Source: Anomaloglossus baeobatrachus
Taxonomy: Eukaryota; Chordata; Amphibia; Anura; Aromobatidae
Direction: 5' to 3'
DNA: 64,000 bases
Assembly: GCF_048569485.1 (NCBI RefSeq)
Contig: NC_134354.1
Span: forward strand, 454,910,307-454,974,306
Part shown: one piece after another, positions 20,541-32,147 of the stretch
How the letters are laid out: each line of letters opens with the position of its first letter
Numbering within the stretch: position 1 is the stretch's first letter
Position numbers and translations under genes: made by a program
The notes under the pieces: model-generated
Told to the model about the DNA's origin: nothing
Databases searched by the model: none
What the model saw: only the letters and a program-made list of their open reading frames with translations

Positions 20541-21118
20541 TTAAGGTTACTTTACACACTGCGATATCGGTCCCGATATCGCTAGTGTGAGTACCCGCCC
20601 CCATCTGTTGCGCGACACGGGCATATCGCTGCCCGTGGCGCACAACATCGCCCAGAGCCGTCACACATACTTACCTGTCCGGCGACGTCGCTGTGACCGG
20701 CGAACCGCCTCCTTTCTAAGGGGGCGGTCCGTGCGGCGTCACAGCGACGTCACTGAACCGCCGCCCAATCGCAGCGGAGGGGCGGAGATGAGCGGGACGT
20801 AACATCCCGCCCACCTCCTTCCTTCCGCATAGCGGCCGGGAGGCAGGTAGGGAGACGTTCCTCGCTCCTGCGGCGTCACACGCAGCGATGTGTGATGCCG
20901 CAGGAACGAGGAACAACCTCGTTACTGCTGAAGTAACGATAATTGGGAATGGACCCCCGTGTCGCCGATTAGCGATTTTTCACTGTTTTGCAACGATGCA
21001 AAATCGCTAATCGATGTCACACGCAACGGCATCGCTAATGCGGCCGGATGTGCGTCACGAATTCCGTGACCCCAACGACTCCGCATTAGCGATGTCGTAG
21101 CGTGTAAAGCCCGCTTTA
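20541..21118. mobile_element. T2-type MITE, family A, copy 2
   Basis: TTAA on the left, TTTA on the right; ends contain tttacacactgcgatatc and gatgtcgtagcgtgtaaag; GC-rich core as in the other family A copies. Inserted in the Tc1 remnant. Confidence 0.8.
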
Positions 21119-21345
21119 GTTTCATCTGTTCAAAGACTGTTTTTCCAGAACTGGCTTCTTAGATCTTATTGGGCAAAGTCTAATCTGTCTTTCTATTTTT
21201 AAGACTAATTATTTGCTTGCTATTTGTAGTGAACCATCTGTATTTGCACTCATGAAGTCTTTTCTTTATGGTAGACTTAGATACTGAAACACCTACTTTC
21301 TGGAGAATGTTCTTTACTTGAGTGAATTCTGTAAAGGGTTTTTCC

Positions 21346-21576
21346 TCACCATGGAAAGGATTCTGGGATCATCCACCACTGTTGTCTTCTGTGGACGTCC
21401 AAGCCTTTTTGAGTTTCCTGACTTCCCATGCTCACAAGTGTGCACTTTTTTAGCAGAATGTACCAAACTGTTGATTTGGCTAATCCTATCATTTCTGCTA
21501 TCTCTCTGATGGATTTATTTTTTTTCAGCCTACCGATATTCTGTTTCTCTTCCACTGACTGCTCCTTTGACCACAC
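21346..21576 (-). pseudogene. Tc1 transposase fragment (N-terminal HTH)
   Basis: A 76-residue frame with KKNKSIREIAEMIGLAKSTV, the first helix-turn-helix of Tc1-type transposases, followed by a segment resembling the linker. It belongs to the interrupted element at 18640-21930. Confidence 0.7.
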
Positions 21577-21930
21577 ATTGTAGGTTCACAACAATAGATT
21601 CCAAATGCAAATGTCGCACCTGGAATCATTTCCAGACTTTTTACCTGCTTAATTTATGATGACTTAATGAAGGAATAGCCCATGCAGCTCGTTAAAATGT
21701 TTTGAGATAATTGTCCAATTAGTTTTGGTCCCCTGAAAAACAAGCAGCTACATATTAAATAGCTGTAATTCCTAATACCTTACAATTAGAATGTGAATAC
21801 CCTCAACTTAAAGCAGAGTCTGCTCTTTAAGCCCATAATGATTACATGCCTATTTTGAATATGTTTTTGTAAACAGCTAAAATGCCAAAACTTGTGTCAC
21901 TGTCCAAATTTTTATGGCCCTAACTGTATA

Positions 21931-22476
21931 AATGTGTATTATATTCTAACTATTTGTCCATCAATTGTATACACAAGTCCAGGCAGAACAACTCCTATGG
22001 AATATAGCTAAAGACAGGGTGAACATCCCAGTAAAGCTGACAACTTTAAGAACATTTAGAAAGATTTCAAACAGTACTCCATAATCAAAGAGATATTTTC
22101 AAGTTAATAAATTGTTTTAGTAATCATCATAAAATAAGCAAGTTTGCAATTTACAATTTGCAATTTTTATCGGCTGTCTTTGTCCTGCAATAAATGTTTT
22201 TATCTTTAATATTGCACAGTTAGTTTACACAGAACTTGGCTGCTAATGCCTGCCCAGACACTGGACAAATGTGTGCAATGTATTTACATTCCAAGATAAG
22301 CATTAACTCCTAACATACCAGTCAGCTCTCTCCAGTCTATTGATTTCTCTACAGCAGTTAGCTGCTCTCCTCCTTCCCCAACCCTCTCAGGATCTGACAA
22401 TCTGCTGTTATACATATTGTGAAATAACCGGCCAGCACCATCAGCTGTTTTCAGAACAGGTCTCCTAATCATGGCT
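21931..22476. other. No recognised feature
   Basis: AT-rich sequence with no long frame or repeat structure that I can see. Confidence 0.5.
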
Positions 22477-23220
22477 CTAAAGCTGGTGTCACACATAACG
22501 ACGACGACAACGACGTCGCTGCTACGTCACCATTTTCTGTGACGTTGCAGCGACGTCCCGTCGCTGTCGCTGTGTGTGACATCCAGCAACGACCTGGCCC
22601 CTGCTGTGAGGTCGCCGGTCGTTGCTGAATGTCCAGCTTCATTTTTTGGTCGTCACTCTCCCGCTGTGACACACACATCGCTGTGTGTGACAGCGAGAGA
22701 GCGACGAAATGAAGCGATCAGGAGCCGGCACTGGCAGCTGCGGTAAGCTGTAACCAGCGTAAACATCGGGTAACCAAGGGAAGACCTTTCCCTGGTTACC
22801 CGATGTTTACGCTGGTTACCAGCCTCCGCTCTTGCTGCCAGTGCCGGCTCCTGCTCTGTGCACATGCGGCTGCAGTACACATCGGGTAATTAACCCGATG
22901 TATACTGTAGCAAGGAGAGCAAGGAGCCAGCGCTAAGCAGTGCGCGCGGCTCCCTGCTCTCTGCACTGTGACATGTAGCTGCAGCACACATCGGGTTAAT
23001 TAACCCGATGTGTGCTGCAGGAGAGCAAGGAGCCAGTGCTAAGCGCGGCTCCCTGCTCTCTGCACATGTAGCACAGCGACCTTATGATCGCTGCTTCTGC
23101 TGTGTTTGACAGCTAAGCAGCGATCATAACAGCGACTTACAAGGTCGCTGTTACGTCACCGAAAATGGTGACGTAACAGCGACGTCGTTGTCGCTGTCGT
23201 TTAGTGTGACACCAGCTTAA
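22477..23220. mobile_element. T2-type MITE, family C, copy 1
   Basis: CTAA/TTAA flanks with inverted ends agctggtgtcacac and gtgtgacaccagct, and a core built of nested inverted modules such as catcgggtaaccaagg with ccctggttacccgatg and acatcgggttaattaacccg. Confidence 0.85.
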
Positions 23221-23306
23221 CTTTTTGGAGATGTATGCTTGTTCAAATTCCCTGTTATCTCTATGTGTAAATACGGTGATAACAGTGATAAAGAAAAAGG
23301 AGGACA

Positions 23307-23952
23307 TAAGGTGGTGTCACACACAGCGACGGCGACAACGACGTTGCTGCTAAGTCACCATTTTCTGTCCCTGCTGTGAGGTCGCCGGTCGTTGCTGAAT
23401 GTCCTGCGTCATTTTTTGGACGTTGCTAGAAAGCGACGAACTGAAGCGAGCAGGGAGACGGCTTCTGGCAGCCTGCGGTAAGCTGTAACCAAGGTAAACA
23501 CCGGGTAAACAAGCGAAGTGCTTCACTGGTTACCCGATATTTACCTTAGTTACTAGCATCCGCCGCTCTCAGGCTGCCAGTGCCGGCTCCCTGCTCCCTG
23601 CACGCGTAGCCAGAGTACACATCGGGTAAATAAGCAAAGGTTTGCTTATTAACCCGATGTGTACTCTGGCTAGGAGTGCAGGGAGCCAGCGCTAAGCGGT
23701 GTGCGCTGGTAACCAAGGTAAATATCGGGTAACCAACGAAGCATTTTGCTTGGTTACCCAATATTTACCTTAGTTACCAAGCAAAGCATCGCTTCCACGC
23801 GTCGCTGCTGGCTGGGGGCTGGTCCCTGGTCGCTGGTGAGATCTGCCTGTTTGACAGCTCACCAGCGACCATGTAACGAGGCAGCAGCGATCCTGATAAG
23901 GTCAGGTCGTCAGTCGTGATCGCTGCTGCGTCGCTACGTGTGACTCTAGCTA
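23307..23952. mobile_element. T2-type MITE, family C, copy 2 (diverged right end)
   Basis: Starts aaggtggtgtcacacacagcg and shares gtcgccggtcgttgctgaatgtcc and the ggtaaccaaggtaaatatcgg modules with copy 1. The right end (tacgtgtgactctagct) is diverged. Confidence 0.75.
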
Positions 23953-24029
23953 TAGAATAATAGCACCAAAGACAATAATATGGTGATAACAGTGTAGAAT
24001 GCAGAACAAACCACTGATAGCTGAATGTA

Positions 24030-24769
24030 TTAGGGGTACTTCTCACATAGCGAGATCGCTAGCTGGATCGCTGCCGAGTCACAGGTTTTGTGACATACCA
24101 GTGACCTCATCAGCGATCTCGCTGTGTGTGACACTGAGCAGTGATCTGGCCCCTGCTGTAAAATCGCTGATCGTTACACACAGTGTTGGTTCATTTTTTG
24201 CTTGTTGCTCTCCTGCTGTGAAGCACACATCGCTGTGTTTGACAGTGAGAGAGCAACGATCTGAATGTGCAGGGAGCAGGGAGCCGGCATCTGGAAGCTG
24301 TGGACGCTGGTAACCAAGGTACACATCGGGTAACCAAGCGAAGCCCTTTGCTTGGTTACCCCATATTTACCTTGGTTACTAGCGTACGCCGCTCTCAGGC
24401 TGCCAGTGCTGACTCCCTGAACACGTAGCCAGAGTACACATCGGGTAACTAAGCGAAGCGCTTTGCTTAGTAACCCGATGTGTACCCTGGCTACGAGTGC
24501 AGGGAGCCAGCGCTAAGCGGTGTGCGCTGGTAACCAGGGTAAATATCGGGTAACCAAGCAAAGCATTTTCCTTAGTTACCCGATATTTACCTTAGTTACC
24601 AAGCGAAGCATCGTTTCCACGAGTCGCTGCTGGCTGGTCACTGGTCGCTGGTGAGATCTGCCTGATTGACAGCTCACCAGCGACCATGTTGCGACGCACC
24701 AGCAATCCTGACCAGGTCATATCGTGGTCGGAATCGCTGGTACGTCATTTAGTGAGACGGTACCCTTAC
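24030..24769. mobile_element. T2-type MITE, family C, copy 3
   Basis: Ends taggggtacttctcacatagc and gtgagacggtaccctta; same internal modules (ggtaaccaaggtacacatcg, gcgctttgcttagtaacccg). Confidence 0.8.
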
Positions 24770-25197
24770 AGCAGAGCCTGCACTCAGCTTAGTTATACTA
24801 CTACTGCAGATCTGCTTGTCACCAGAACTGTCACTCAAGGAGGAGAGTCTGCCCTCTTAGAATCCAAAAAGTAAGGAGACTGAATAGCTCTGGGATGCTC
24901 AAGAGACAAAAATATCCGTTTAAAGACATAAGACATCTAACTCAGACAGGTTTACACCAATTGTTTCACTTTGTAACATGCACAAAGAAGTCATGAAACT
25001 AATTTCAATGTCCAGCTAATTAGAACATCATACCTCTTTTGCCATCTTAACAGTTTAGGATCTTCTATAGAAAAGTCTAGAAAACAAAATTGATTCATTA
25101 CATTTTTTTTTTTAAAAGTACAGTAATCATCAGATGAAATTGCTCAAATGTAATTACTCATTAAAGAACTGAATATGGCTTTGGCAAACAGCTATTA
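24770..25197. other. No recognised feature
   Basis: AT-rich sequence without recognisable genes or repeats. Confidence 0.5.
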
Positions 25198-25676
25198 GCC
25201 CTTTACAGGGCCGTATTTACCATTAGGCACCCGTGGTCCGGTGCCTAGGGCGGCAGGTTGTGAGGGGCGGCACCTTCTGGCAGCAAAAAAAAAAAAAAAA
25301 TTTTTTTTTTTTTTTTTTACTTTTTTTTTTTTTTCTGCGGCCGCCGAGCACAGGGAGCTGATTGGCCCCGGAACTGCCGGGGCCTGCACTTCCGGGGTCA
25401 CAGGCGCGCGCCAATCAGCTCCTTCCTCTGTGCTGCGTCCACTGCTGTGTGGACGTCACATGCAGAGGACAGCACAGCAGGACGCCGCGGAGGACGCCGT
25501 GATGGAAGCCAGTGTCAGAAGAGGATACTCACGTGAGCCAGGAAGATGGCGGCGGGCACTGGAGCAGGTAAATGGATTCATAAGGAGCGTGGGAGTGTCT
25601 CTTATGCAGACCGGAGATCTGCGCATGCGGGGGGGGGGGGGGGGGAGGCGGCCAAGGCTGATACTGGGGGGAGGCA

Positions 25677-27840
25677 GAGGCTGAGACTGGGGGGAGGCTG
25701 GAGGGAGGCAGAGGCTGAGACTGGGGGGAGGCTGGAGGGAGGCAGAGGCTGAGACTGGAGGGAGGCAGAGGCTGAGACTGGGGGGAGGCTGGAGGGAGGC
25801 AGAGGCTGAGACTGGAGGGAGGCAGAGGCTGAGACTGGGGGGAGGCTGGAGGGAGGCAGAGGCTGAGACTGGAGGGAGGCAGCGGCTGAAACTGGGGGGA
25901 GGCTGGAGGGAGGCAGAGGCTGAGACTGGAGGGAGGCAGAGACTGGGGGGAGGCTGGAGGGAGGCAGAGGCAGAGACTGGGGGGAGACTGGGAGGAGGCA
26001 GAGGCTGAGACGGGGGGGAGGCAGAGGCTGAGACTGTGGGGAGGCTGGAGGGAGGCAGAGGCTGAGACTGGGGGGAGGCTGGAGGGAGGCAGAGACTGGG
26101 GGAGGCTGGAGGGAGGCAGAGGCAGAGACTGGGGGGAGGCTGGAGGGAGGCAGAGACTGGGGGGAGGCTGGAGGGAGGCAGAGACTGGGGGGAGGCTGGA
26201 GGGAGGCAGAGGCAGAGACTGGGGGGAGGCTGGAGGGAGGCAGAGACTGGGGGGAGGCTGGAGGGAGGCAGAGGCAGAGACTGGGGGGAGGCTGGAGGGA
26301 GGCAGAGGCAGAGACAGAGACTGGGGGGAGGCTGGAGGGAGGCAGAGGCAGAGACAGAGACTGGGGGGAGGCTGGAGGGAGGCAGAGACTGGGGGGAGGC
26401 TGGAGGGAGGCAGAGGCAGAGACTGGAGGGAGGCAGAGACAGAGACTGGGGGGAGGCTGGAGGGAGGCAGAGACAGAGACTGGGGGGAGGCTGGAGGGAG
26501 GCAGAGGCTGAGACTGGGGGGAGGCTGGAGGGAGGCAGAGGCAGAGACTGGGGGGAGGCTGGAGGGAGGCAGAAACAGACTGGGGGGAGGCTGGAGGGAG
26601 GCAGAGGCAGAGACTGGGGGGAGGCTGGAGGGAGGCAGAGGCAGAGACTGGGGGGAGGCTTTAGGGAGGCAGAGGCAGAGACTGGGGGGAGGCTGGAGGG
26701 AGGCAGAGGCTGAGACTGGGGGGAGGCTGGAGGGAGGCAGAGGCTGGGACTGGGGGGAGGCTGGAGGGGGGCTGAGGCTGAGACTGGGGGGAGGCTGGAG
26801 AGAGGCTGAGACTGGAAGGAGGCTGGAGGGAGGCTGAGACTGGAGGGAGACTGGAGGGAGGCTGAGACTGGAGGGAGGCTGGAGGGAGGCTGAGACTGGG
26901 GGGAGGCTGGAGGGAGGCTGAGACTGGGGGGAGGCTGGAGGGAGGCAGAAGCTGAGACTGGAGGGAGGCTGAGACTGGGGGGAGGCTGGAGGGAGACTGA
27001 GGCTGAGACTGGGGGGAGGCTGGAGGGAGGCTGATGCTGAGACTGGGGGGAGGCTGGAGGGAGGCTGAGACTGGAGGGAGGCTGAGGCTGAGACTTGAGG
27101 GAGGCTGAGGCTGAGACTGGAGGGAGGCTGGAGGGAGGCAGAGGCTGAGACTGGGGGGAGGCTGGAGGGAGGCAGAGGCTGAGGCTGGAGGGAGGCAGAG
27201 GCTGAGACTGGAGGGAGGCAGAGGCTGAATCTGGGGGAGGCTGGAGGGAGGCAGAGCCTGAGACTGGGGGGAGGCTGGAGGGAGGCAGAGGCTGAGACTG
27301 GGGGAAGGCTGGAGGGAGGCAGAGGCTGAATCTGGGGGAGGCTGGAGGGAGGCAGAGCCTGAGACTGGGGGGAGGCTGGAGGGAGGCAGAGGCTGAGACT
27401 GGGGGAAGGCTGGAGGGAGGCAGAGGCTGAATCTGGGGGAGGCTGGAGGGAGGCAGAGGCTGAGACTGGGAGGAGGCTGGAGGGAGGCAGAGGCTTAGAC
27501 TGGGGGGAGGCTGGAGGGAGGCAGAGGCTAAGACTGGGGGGAGGTAGAGGCTGAGACTGGGGGGAGGCTGGAGGGAAACTGAGGCTGAGACTGGGGGAAG
27601 GCTGGAGGGAGGCTGAGACTGGAGGGGGGCTGAGGCGGAGACTGGGGGAGGCTGGAGGGAGGCTGAGGAGGAGACTGGAGGGAGGCTGAGGCGGAGACTG
27701 GGGGGAGGCTGGAGGGAGGCTGAGGCGGAGACTGGGGCAGGCTGAGGCTGGGGGGAGGCAAAGGCTGAGACTGGGGGAGAGAGGCTGATGCTGAGGGAAG
27801 ATAGAGGCTGATGCTGGGGGAGAGAGGCTGATGCTGGCTG
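25677..27840. repeat. Purine-rich minisatellite (about 34/22-bp units)
   Basis: Dozens of units such as ggaggctggagggaggcaga followed by ggctgagactgggg, with variable inner parts. The 808-residue Pro/Ser-rich minus frame across it is a by-product of the repeat. Confidence 0.95.
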
Positions 27841-28145
27841 GGGGAGTGGGAGAGAGGGGCTAATGCTAGAGACAGAGGACAAGGGATGAGGGATAGTGCA
27901 ATGACAAAATCGATTGGGTGGGGGGAGTGTAAGGACTCAGAATAAGAGGGGGGCAGCATTGGGAGCTCATTATGAAGAAGGGGCAGCATGTGTGAGATCA
28001 GTATGGAGTGGAGCAATGTAGGGGAGTCAATATCAAGAGTGGGGTAGTGTGTGTGGGGGGGTCTCAGCATAAGCGTTAGTGTGGTGGTCTTAGCATGAGT
28101 GGGGCAACATGAAGGTCTCATTATGGAAAAGAGGAAGGCAGCATT

Positions 28146-29383
28146 AGGAGCTCATGGAGAGGGACAGCATGCATGGGACATTGTGAGAAGGGGGCAGCAT
28201 GCATGGGACATTGTGAGGAGGGAGCAGCATGCATGGGACATTGTGAGGAGGGGGCAGCATGCATGGGACATTGTGAGGAGAGAGCAGCATGCAAGGGACA
28301 TTGTGAGGAGGGGGCAGCATGCATGGGACATTGTGAGGCGGGAGCAGCATGCATGAGACATTGTGAGGAGGGAGCAGCATGCATGGGACATTGTGAGGAG
28401 GGAGCAGCATGCATGGGACATTGTGAAGAGGGGGCAGCATGCATGGGACATTGTGAAGAGGGAGCAGCATGCATGGGACATTGTGAGGAGGGAGCAGCAT
28501 GCATGGGACATTGTGAGGAGGGGGCAGCATGCATGGGACATTGTGAGGAGGGGGCAGCATGCATGGGACATTGTGAGGAGGGAGCAGCATGCATGGGACA
28601 TTGTGAGGAGGGAGCAGCATGCATGGGACATTGTGAGGAGGGGGCAGCATGCATGGGACATTGTGAGGAGGGGGCAGCATGCATGGGACATTGTGAGGAG
28701 GGGGCAGCATGCATGGGACATTGTGAGGAGGGGGCAGCATGCATGGGACATTGTGAGCAGGGGGCAGCATGCACGGGACATTGTGAGGAGGGGGCAGCAT
28801 GCATGGGACATTGTGAGGAGGGGGCAGCATGCATGGGACATTGTGAGGAGGGGGCAGCATGCATGTGACACTGTGAGGAGGGGGCAGCATGCATGGGACA
28901 TTGTGAGGAGGGGGCAGCATGCATGGGACATTGTGAGGAGGGGGCAGCATGCATGGGACATTGTGAGGAGGGGGCAGCATGCATGGGACATTGTGAGCAG
29001 GGGGCAGCATGCATGGGACATTGTGAGGAGGGGGCAGCATGCATGGGACATTGTAAGGAGGGAGCAGCATGCATGGGACATTGTGAGGAGGGGGCAGCAT
29101 GCATGGGACATTGTGAGGAGGGGGCAGCATGCATGGGACATTGTGAGGAGGGGGCAGCATGCATGGGACATTGTGAGCAGGGGGCAGCATGCATGGGACA
29201 TTGTGAGGAGGGGGCAGCATGCATGGGACATTGTAAGGAGGGAGCAGCATGCATGGGACATTGTGAGGAGGGGGCAGCATGCATGGGACATTGTGAGGAG
29301 GGGGCAGCATGCATGGGACATTGTGAGGAGGGGGCAGCATGCATGGGACATTGTGAGCAGGGGGCAGCATGCATGGGACATTG
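28146..29383. repeat. 30-bp minisatellite, very homogeneous
   Basis: About 41 copies of a 30-bp unit containing gcatgcatgggacattgtga, differing by one or two bases at a few positions (ggagggggca or ggagggagca). A higher-order pattern is visible: blocks with gagcag and with gtaaggag recur every 180 bp near 29000-29360. Six frames stay open through it because 30 is a multiple of three. Confidence 0.97.
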
Positions 29384-29766
29384 TCCTCACATCATGCTGC
29401 TCCCTCCTCACAATGTACAGATCATATTTCATAATCGAGGAAGGTGTGGTGGATATACAGTAGTTTATAAGGGAGGGCAGAGTGGTGTTTTAGTTTATTA
29501 GGGGCAGTGTGACAGTCACAGTATATAAGTGGGGACGGTGTGGTGGGAATATTTTATACACATGCTATGTTTTGATGTGCCTGTGGTGATTCCCATTGGG
29601 GGGGGGGGGTTAGTTTCTTATTGATACTTTTTAAAGTGTTTTACAGAGTAGATCTGCCTTAAACAGATGTCGTGTGCGAAAACTCAGTTTTACGTTGTCA
29701 CTAAGGGGCGCGACCACTTAAAGTGCCTAGGGCAGCACGAAGGCAAAATACAGCCCTGGCCCTTTA

Positions 29767-30203
29767 TATAATGCAATCACACGCACATGTGTCTCCAACT
29801 GTGAAGGGAGGATGGGGGGGGAAGGGTGACCCTAATGAGCTGCTCATTACCACGGAGAACAAAAAACCCAAAACAGCCAAATAACTGAAATAGAGCCCAG
29901 TGTCTTTTTATTTTTTTTTTTATAGAAAGGCAACAAAGTGTGCCTATTCACATTTGATGAGTGAACTGCCAATGTGTATGCACAGCTTAATAAAAAGACC
30001 CGCTATGTACTACTTCTAAGTACAAAAGTAGAGGTATATTTTGTAATGAAAATACATAATGGAATAGACATTGGAACATAAAATAAATCAGTAAATAGCA
30101 ATAAAAAATATTCATCTGTTCAGTGCACAAATAGAAAGAAACATTTCTGAATATATTCTAACCAACTTCTTTATTGTCTATAGAGATTGTCTACACAGTG
30201 AGA
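29767..30203. other. No recognised feature
   Basis: AT-rich spacer with poly-T and poly-G runs only. Confidence 0.5.
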
Positions 30204-30372
30204 CTAAAGACCCCGTCACACACAGATAAATCTTTGGCAGATCTGTGGTTGCAGTGAAATCATGGACATATTGTTCCATTTGTACACAGCCACAAACCTG
30301 GCACTGATTGTCCACAATTTCACTGCAACCACAGATCTGCCGCAGATTTATCTCTGTGAGACAGGGCCTTAA
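30204..30372. mobile_element. Near-palindromic T2-type MITE, copy 2
   Basis: CTAA on the left, TTAA on the right; arms as in copy 1 at 17725-17892. Its right end directly touches the CR1 fragment. Confidence 0.85.
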
Positions 30373-31618
30373 CGCTGAATGAAAGTAAAAATCTGCATGC
30401 ACAAATATATTGCAGAAAATAATATAATAACTGACAAACAGCATGGATTCATGAAAGATAAATCGTGTCTAACCAACCTGTTGGGGTTCTATGAGGGGGT
30501 AAGTGCAAACCTGGATATTGGTAATGCAGCTGATGTGATTTATTTGGACTTTGCAAAGGCATTTGATACTGCACCACATAATAGCCTTATACTAAAGCTC
30601 CAGAAGCAAGGACTAGGGGACACAATATGCAACTGGGTAAGGAATTGGCTAAAAGATAGGAAACAAAGAGTAGTCATAAATGGAACATTCTCTAAATGGG
30701 CCATAGTCAGCAGTGGGGTGCCGCAGGGATCTGTGCTAGGACCAATTCTTTTTAATCTCTTTATTAATGAGCTTGTGGATGGGATTGATAGTAAAGTGTC
30801 AGTCTTTACTGACGACACCAAACTATGTAGGGTATTAAAGTAATGCACTTAGGACGGAGTAATCCTATAACTGCGTATACATTAAACAGAAGTAAACTTG
30901 GGACTACAGAACAGAAGGACTTGGGTATTCTTCTTACAAATAAGCTGAGCAGCAGCACTCAATGTCAAGCAGCAGCTGCTAAAGCAAACAAGATTCTAGG
31001 GTGTATAAAAAGAGAGATTAGATCCCGCGATCCCAACGTATTGTTACCCCTCTATAAATCACTTGTGAGGCCACATCTGGAATATGGGATCCAGTTCTGG
31101 GCTCCACATTTTAAATAGGACATTCAGAAGTTAGAGTCAGTTCAAAGGCAGGCAACTAGACTATTACAAGGAATGGAAGGCCTCCCATATGATGACAGGT
31201 TGAAAAAGTTAGATATGTTTAGCTTAGAAAAAAGACGTCTCAGAAGAGATCTCATTTATATGTATAAATACATGTGTGGTCAATATAAAGGACTGGCGCA
31301 TGACTTATTCCTTCCAAAGACAATACTAAGGACCAGGGGGCACTCACTGCGAGTGGAAGAAAAGCGATTCCGACAGCTAAATAGGAAAGGGTTCTTTACA
31401 GTTAGAGCAGTCAGACTGTGGAATTCCCTACCACAAGAGGTAGTAATGGCAGATACTATAACAGCTTTTAAAAAAGGGCTGGATGATTTCCTCAGTACAC
31501 ACAACATTGTTGGTTATAAATGACTTAGTGACCAAATGTAGAACTGGTGGAGGAAGGTTAAACTAGATGGACCTAGGTCTTTTTTCAACCTAAGTGACTA
31601 TGTAACTATGTAACTATG
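30373..31618 (+). mobile_element. CR1-type LINE, 5'-truncated and internally deleted
   Basis: Three open segments on the + strand match the CR1 ORF2 C-terminal half (30379-30843, 30843-31118, 31173-31523). The 3' end has the usual ggtctttttTcaacctaa-type sequence and closes with tandem taactatg units (about 31595-31618), typical of CR1 elements. The 5' half (endonuclease and early RT) is missing. Confidence 0.88.
30379..31523 (+). pseudogene. CR1 reverse transcriptase fragment
   Basis: Segment 1 has QHGFMKDKSCLTNLLGF, VIYLDFAKAFDTAPH, GVPQGSVLGPILFNLFIN and VFTDDTKL, that is RT motifs up to the catalytic DD box (normally FADD). A deletion then joins this to MHLGRSN, removing about 30-40 codons after the DD box. 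Segment 2 continues with KDLGILLTNKLSSS and SLVRPHLEYGIQFWAP; a stop and frame change follow. Segment 3 has LKKLDMFSLEKRRLRRDLI and RAVRLWNSLPQEVV, the CR1 C-terminus. Not functional. Confidence 0.88.
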
Positions 31619-31975
31619 AGTGGGGTGTGCCCCTTCAAATATAATGGTGGATACAATGGACCCTGCTGTCGTCATTAAGGGATGGTGGAAAGAACACAGG
31701 CGTACACAGGGGACAGTTATAAAGGTCCTTACAAGAGAACATTGAACAGAACAGAAGTAGGAGACCGGCATCACCATCTGTATGTAACATTTATACACTT
31801 TCTACTGTTTGCAATAAACCAAGAACAATATAATAGCTTTACACAAAAAATATAACAAGTGGTTTCTCCAAATGTGACACAAAATGCCACTTTTAGTGAC
31901 TACTGCATTCTCAAAACTCAAAATTATTCAACTCTCTGAATATAATCCCTCATAAGAGCTCCCATGTCCCAAGCA
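31619..31975. other. No recognised feature
   Basis: Spacer with no long frame or clear repeat. Confidence 0.5.
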
Positions 31976-31978
31976 AAC

Positions 31979-32140
31979 TTAAAGGGGTATACCCATCTCC
32001 AGGATCCTATCCCAATATGTAATAATAATGATATTAGCAAATAGCTCCAATTAGTAATGTAGTATAGTTCTCCTGATTAGCTATGTCGCTTATATCATGT
32101 GCAGGGCATTGCAGAATCTTACGTATTCATGGTTATGACC
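31979..32140. mobile_element. Left end of a T2-type repeat
   Basis: Starts ttaaaggggtatacccatctcc and continues aggatcctatcccaatatgt, a recurring frog repeat start. The other end is not seen; the minisatellite follows. Confidence 0.5.
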
Positions 32141-32147
32141 ACGCATA

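Larger units (their letters stand above)
18640..21930 (-). mobile_element. Tc1/mariner element cut by three later MITEs
   Basis: Minus-strand Tc1 transposase fragments appear in order: an HTH part (VEEKQNIGRLKKNKSIREIA, about 21350-21576), a central part with NMVEAV and DPKHT-like sequence, a part with [17 protein letters not shown] (20150-20500), and a C-terminal part near 18780-18950. Between them sit inserted MITEs at 18953-19535, 19532-20134 and 20541-21118. The outer ends have aattggacaaatt-type and ttggtcccctgaaaa-type Tc1 flanks. Many stops show it is dead. Confidence 0.7.
25206..29758. mobile_element. hAT-type non-autonomous element filled with minisatellites
   Basis: Inverted ends CAGGGCCGTATTT and AAATACAGCCCTG, flanked by a perfect 8-bp target duplication GCCCTTTA at 25198-25205 and 29759-29766. 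Both are hallmarks of hAT elements. It spans about 4.55 kb with no transposase; about three quarters is two minisatellites. Just inside the ends are gtgcctagggcggca and gtgcctagggcagca, an extra shared block in direct orientation. Confidence 0.9.

Noticed and set aside
25456-27882. 808-residue Pro/Ser-rich minus frame
   Set aside because: A by-product of the purine-rich minisatellite in a hAT element; no unique sequence or domain.
28146-29383. CRISPR-like array
   Set aside because: There are no spacers between units; it is a head-to-tail minisatellite in vertebrate DNA.
28121-29501. Several 200-426-residue frames on both strands
   Set aside because: They translate the 30-bp tandem repeat in every frame.
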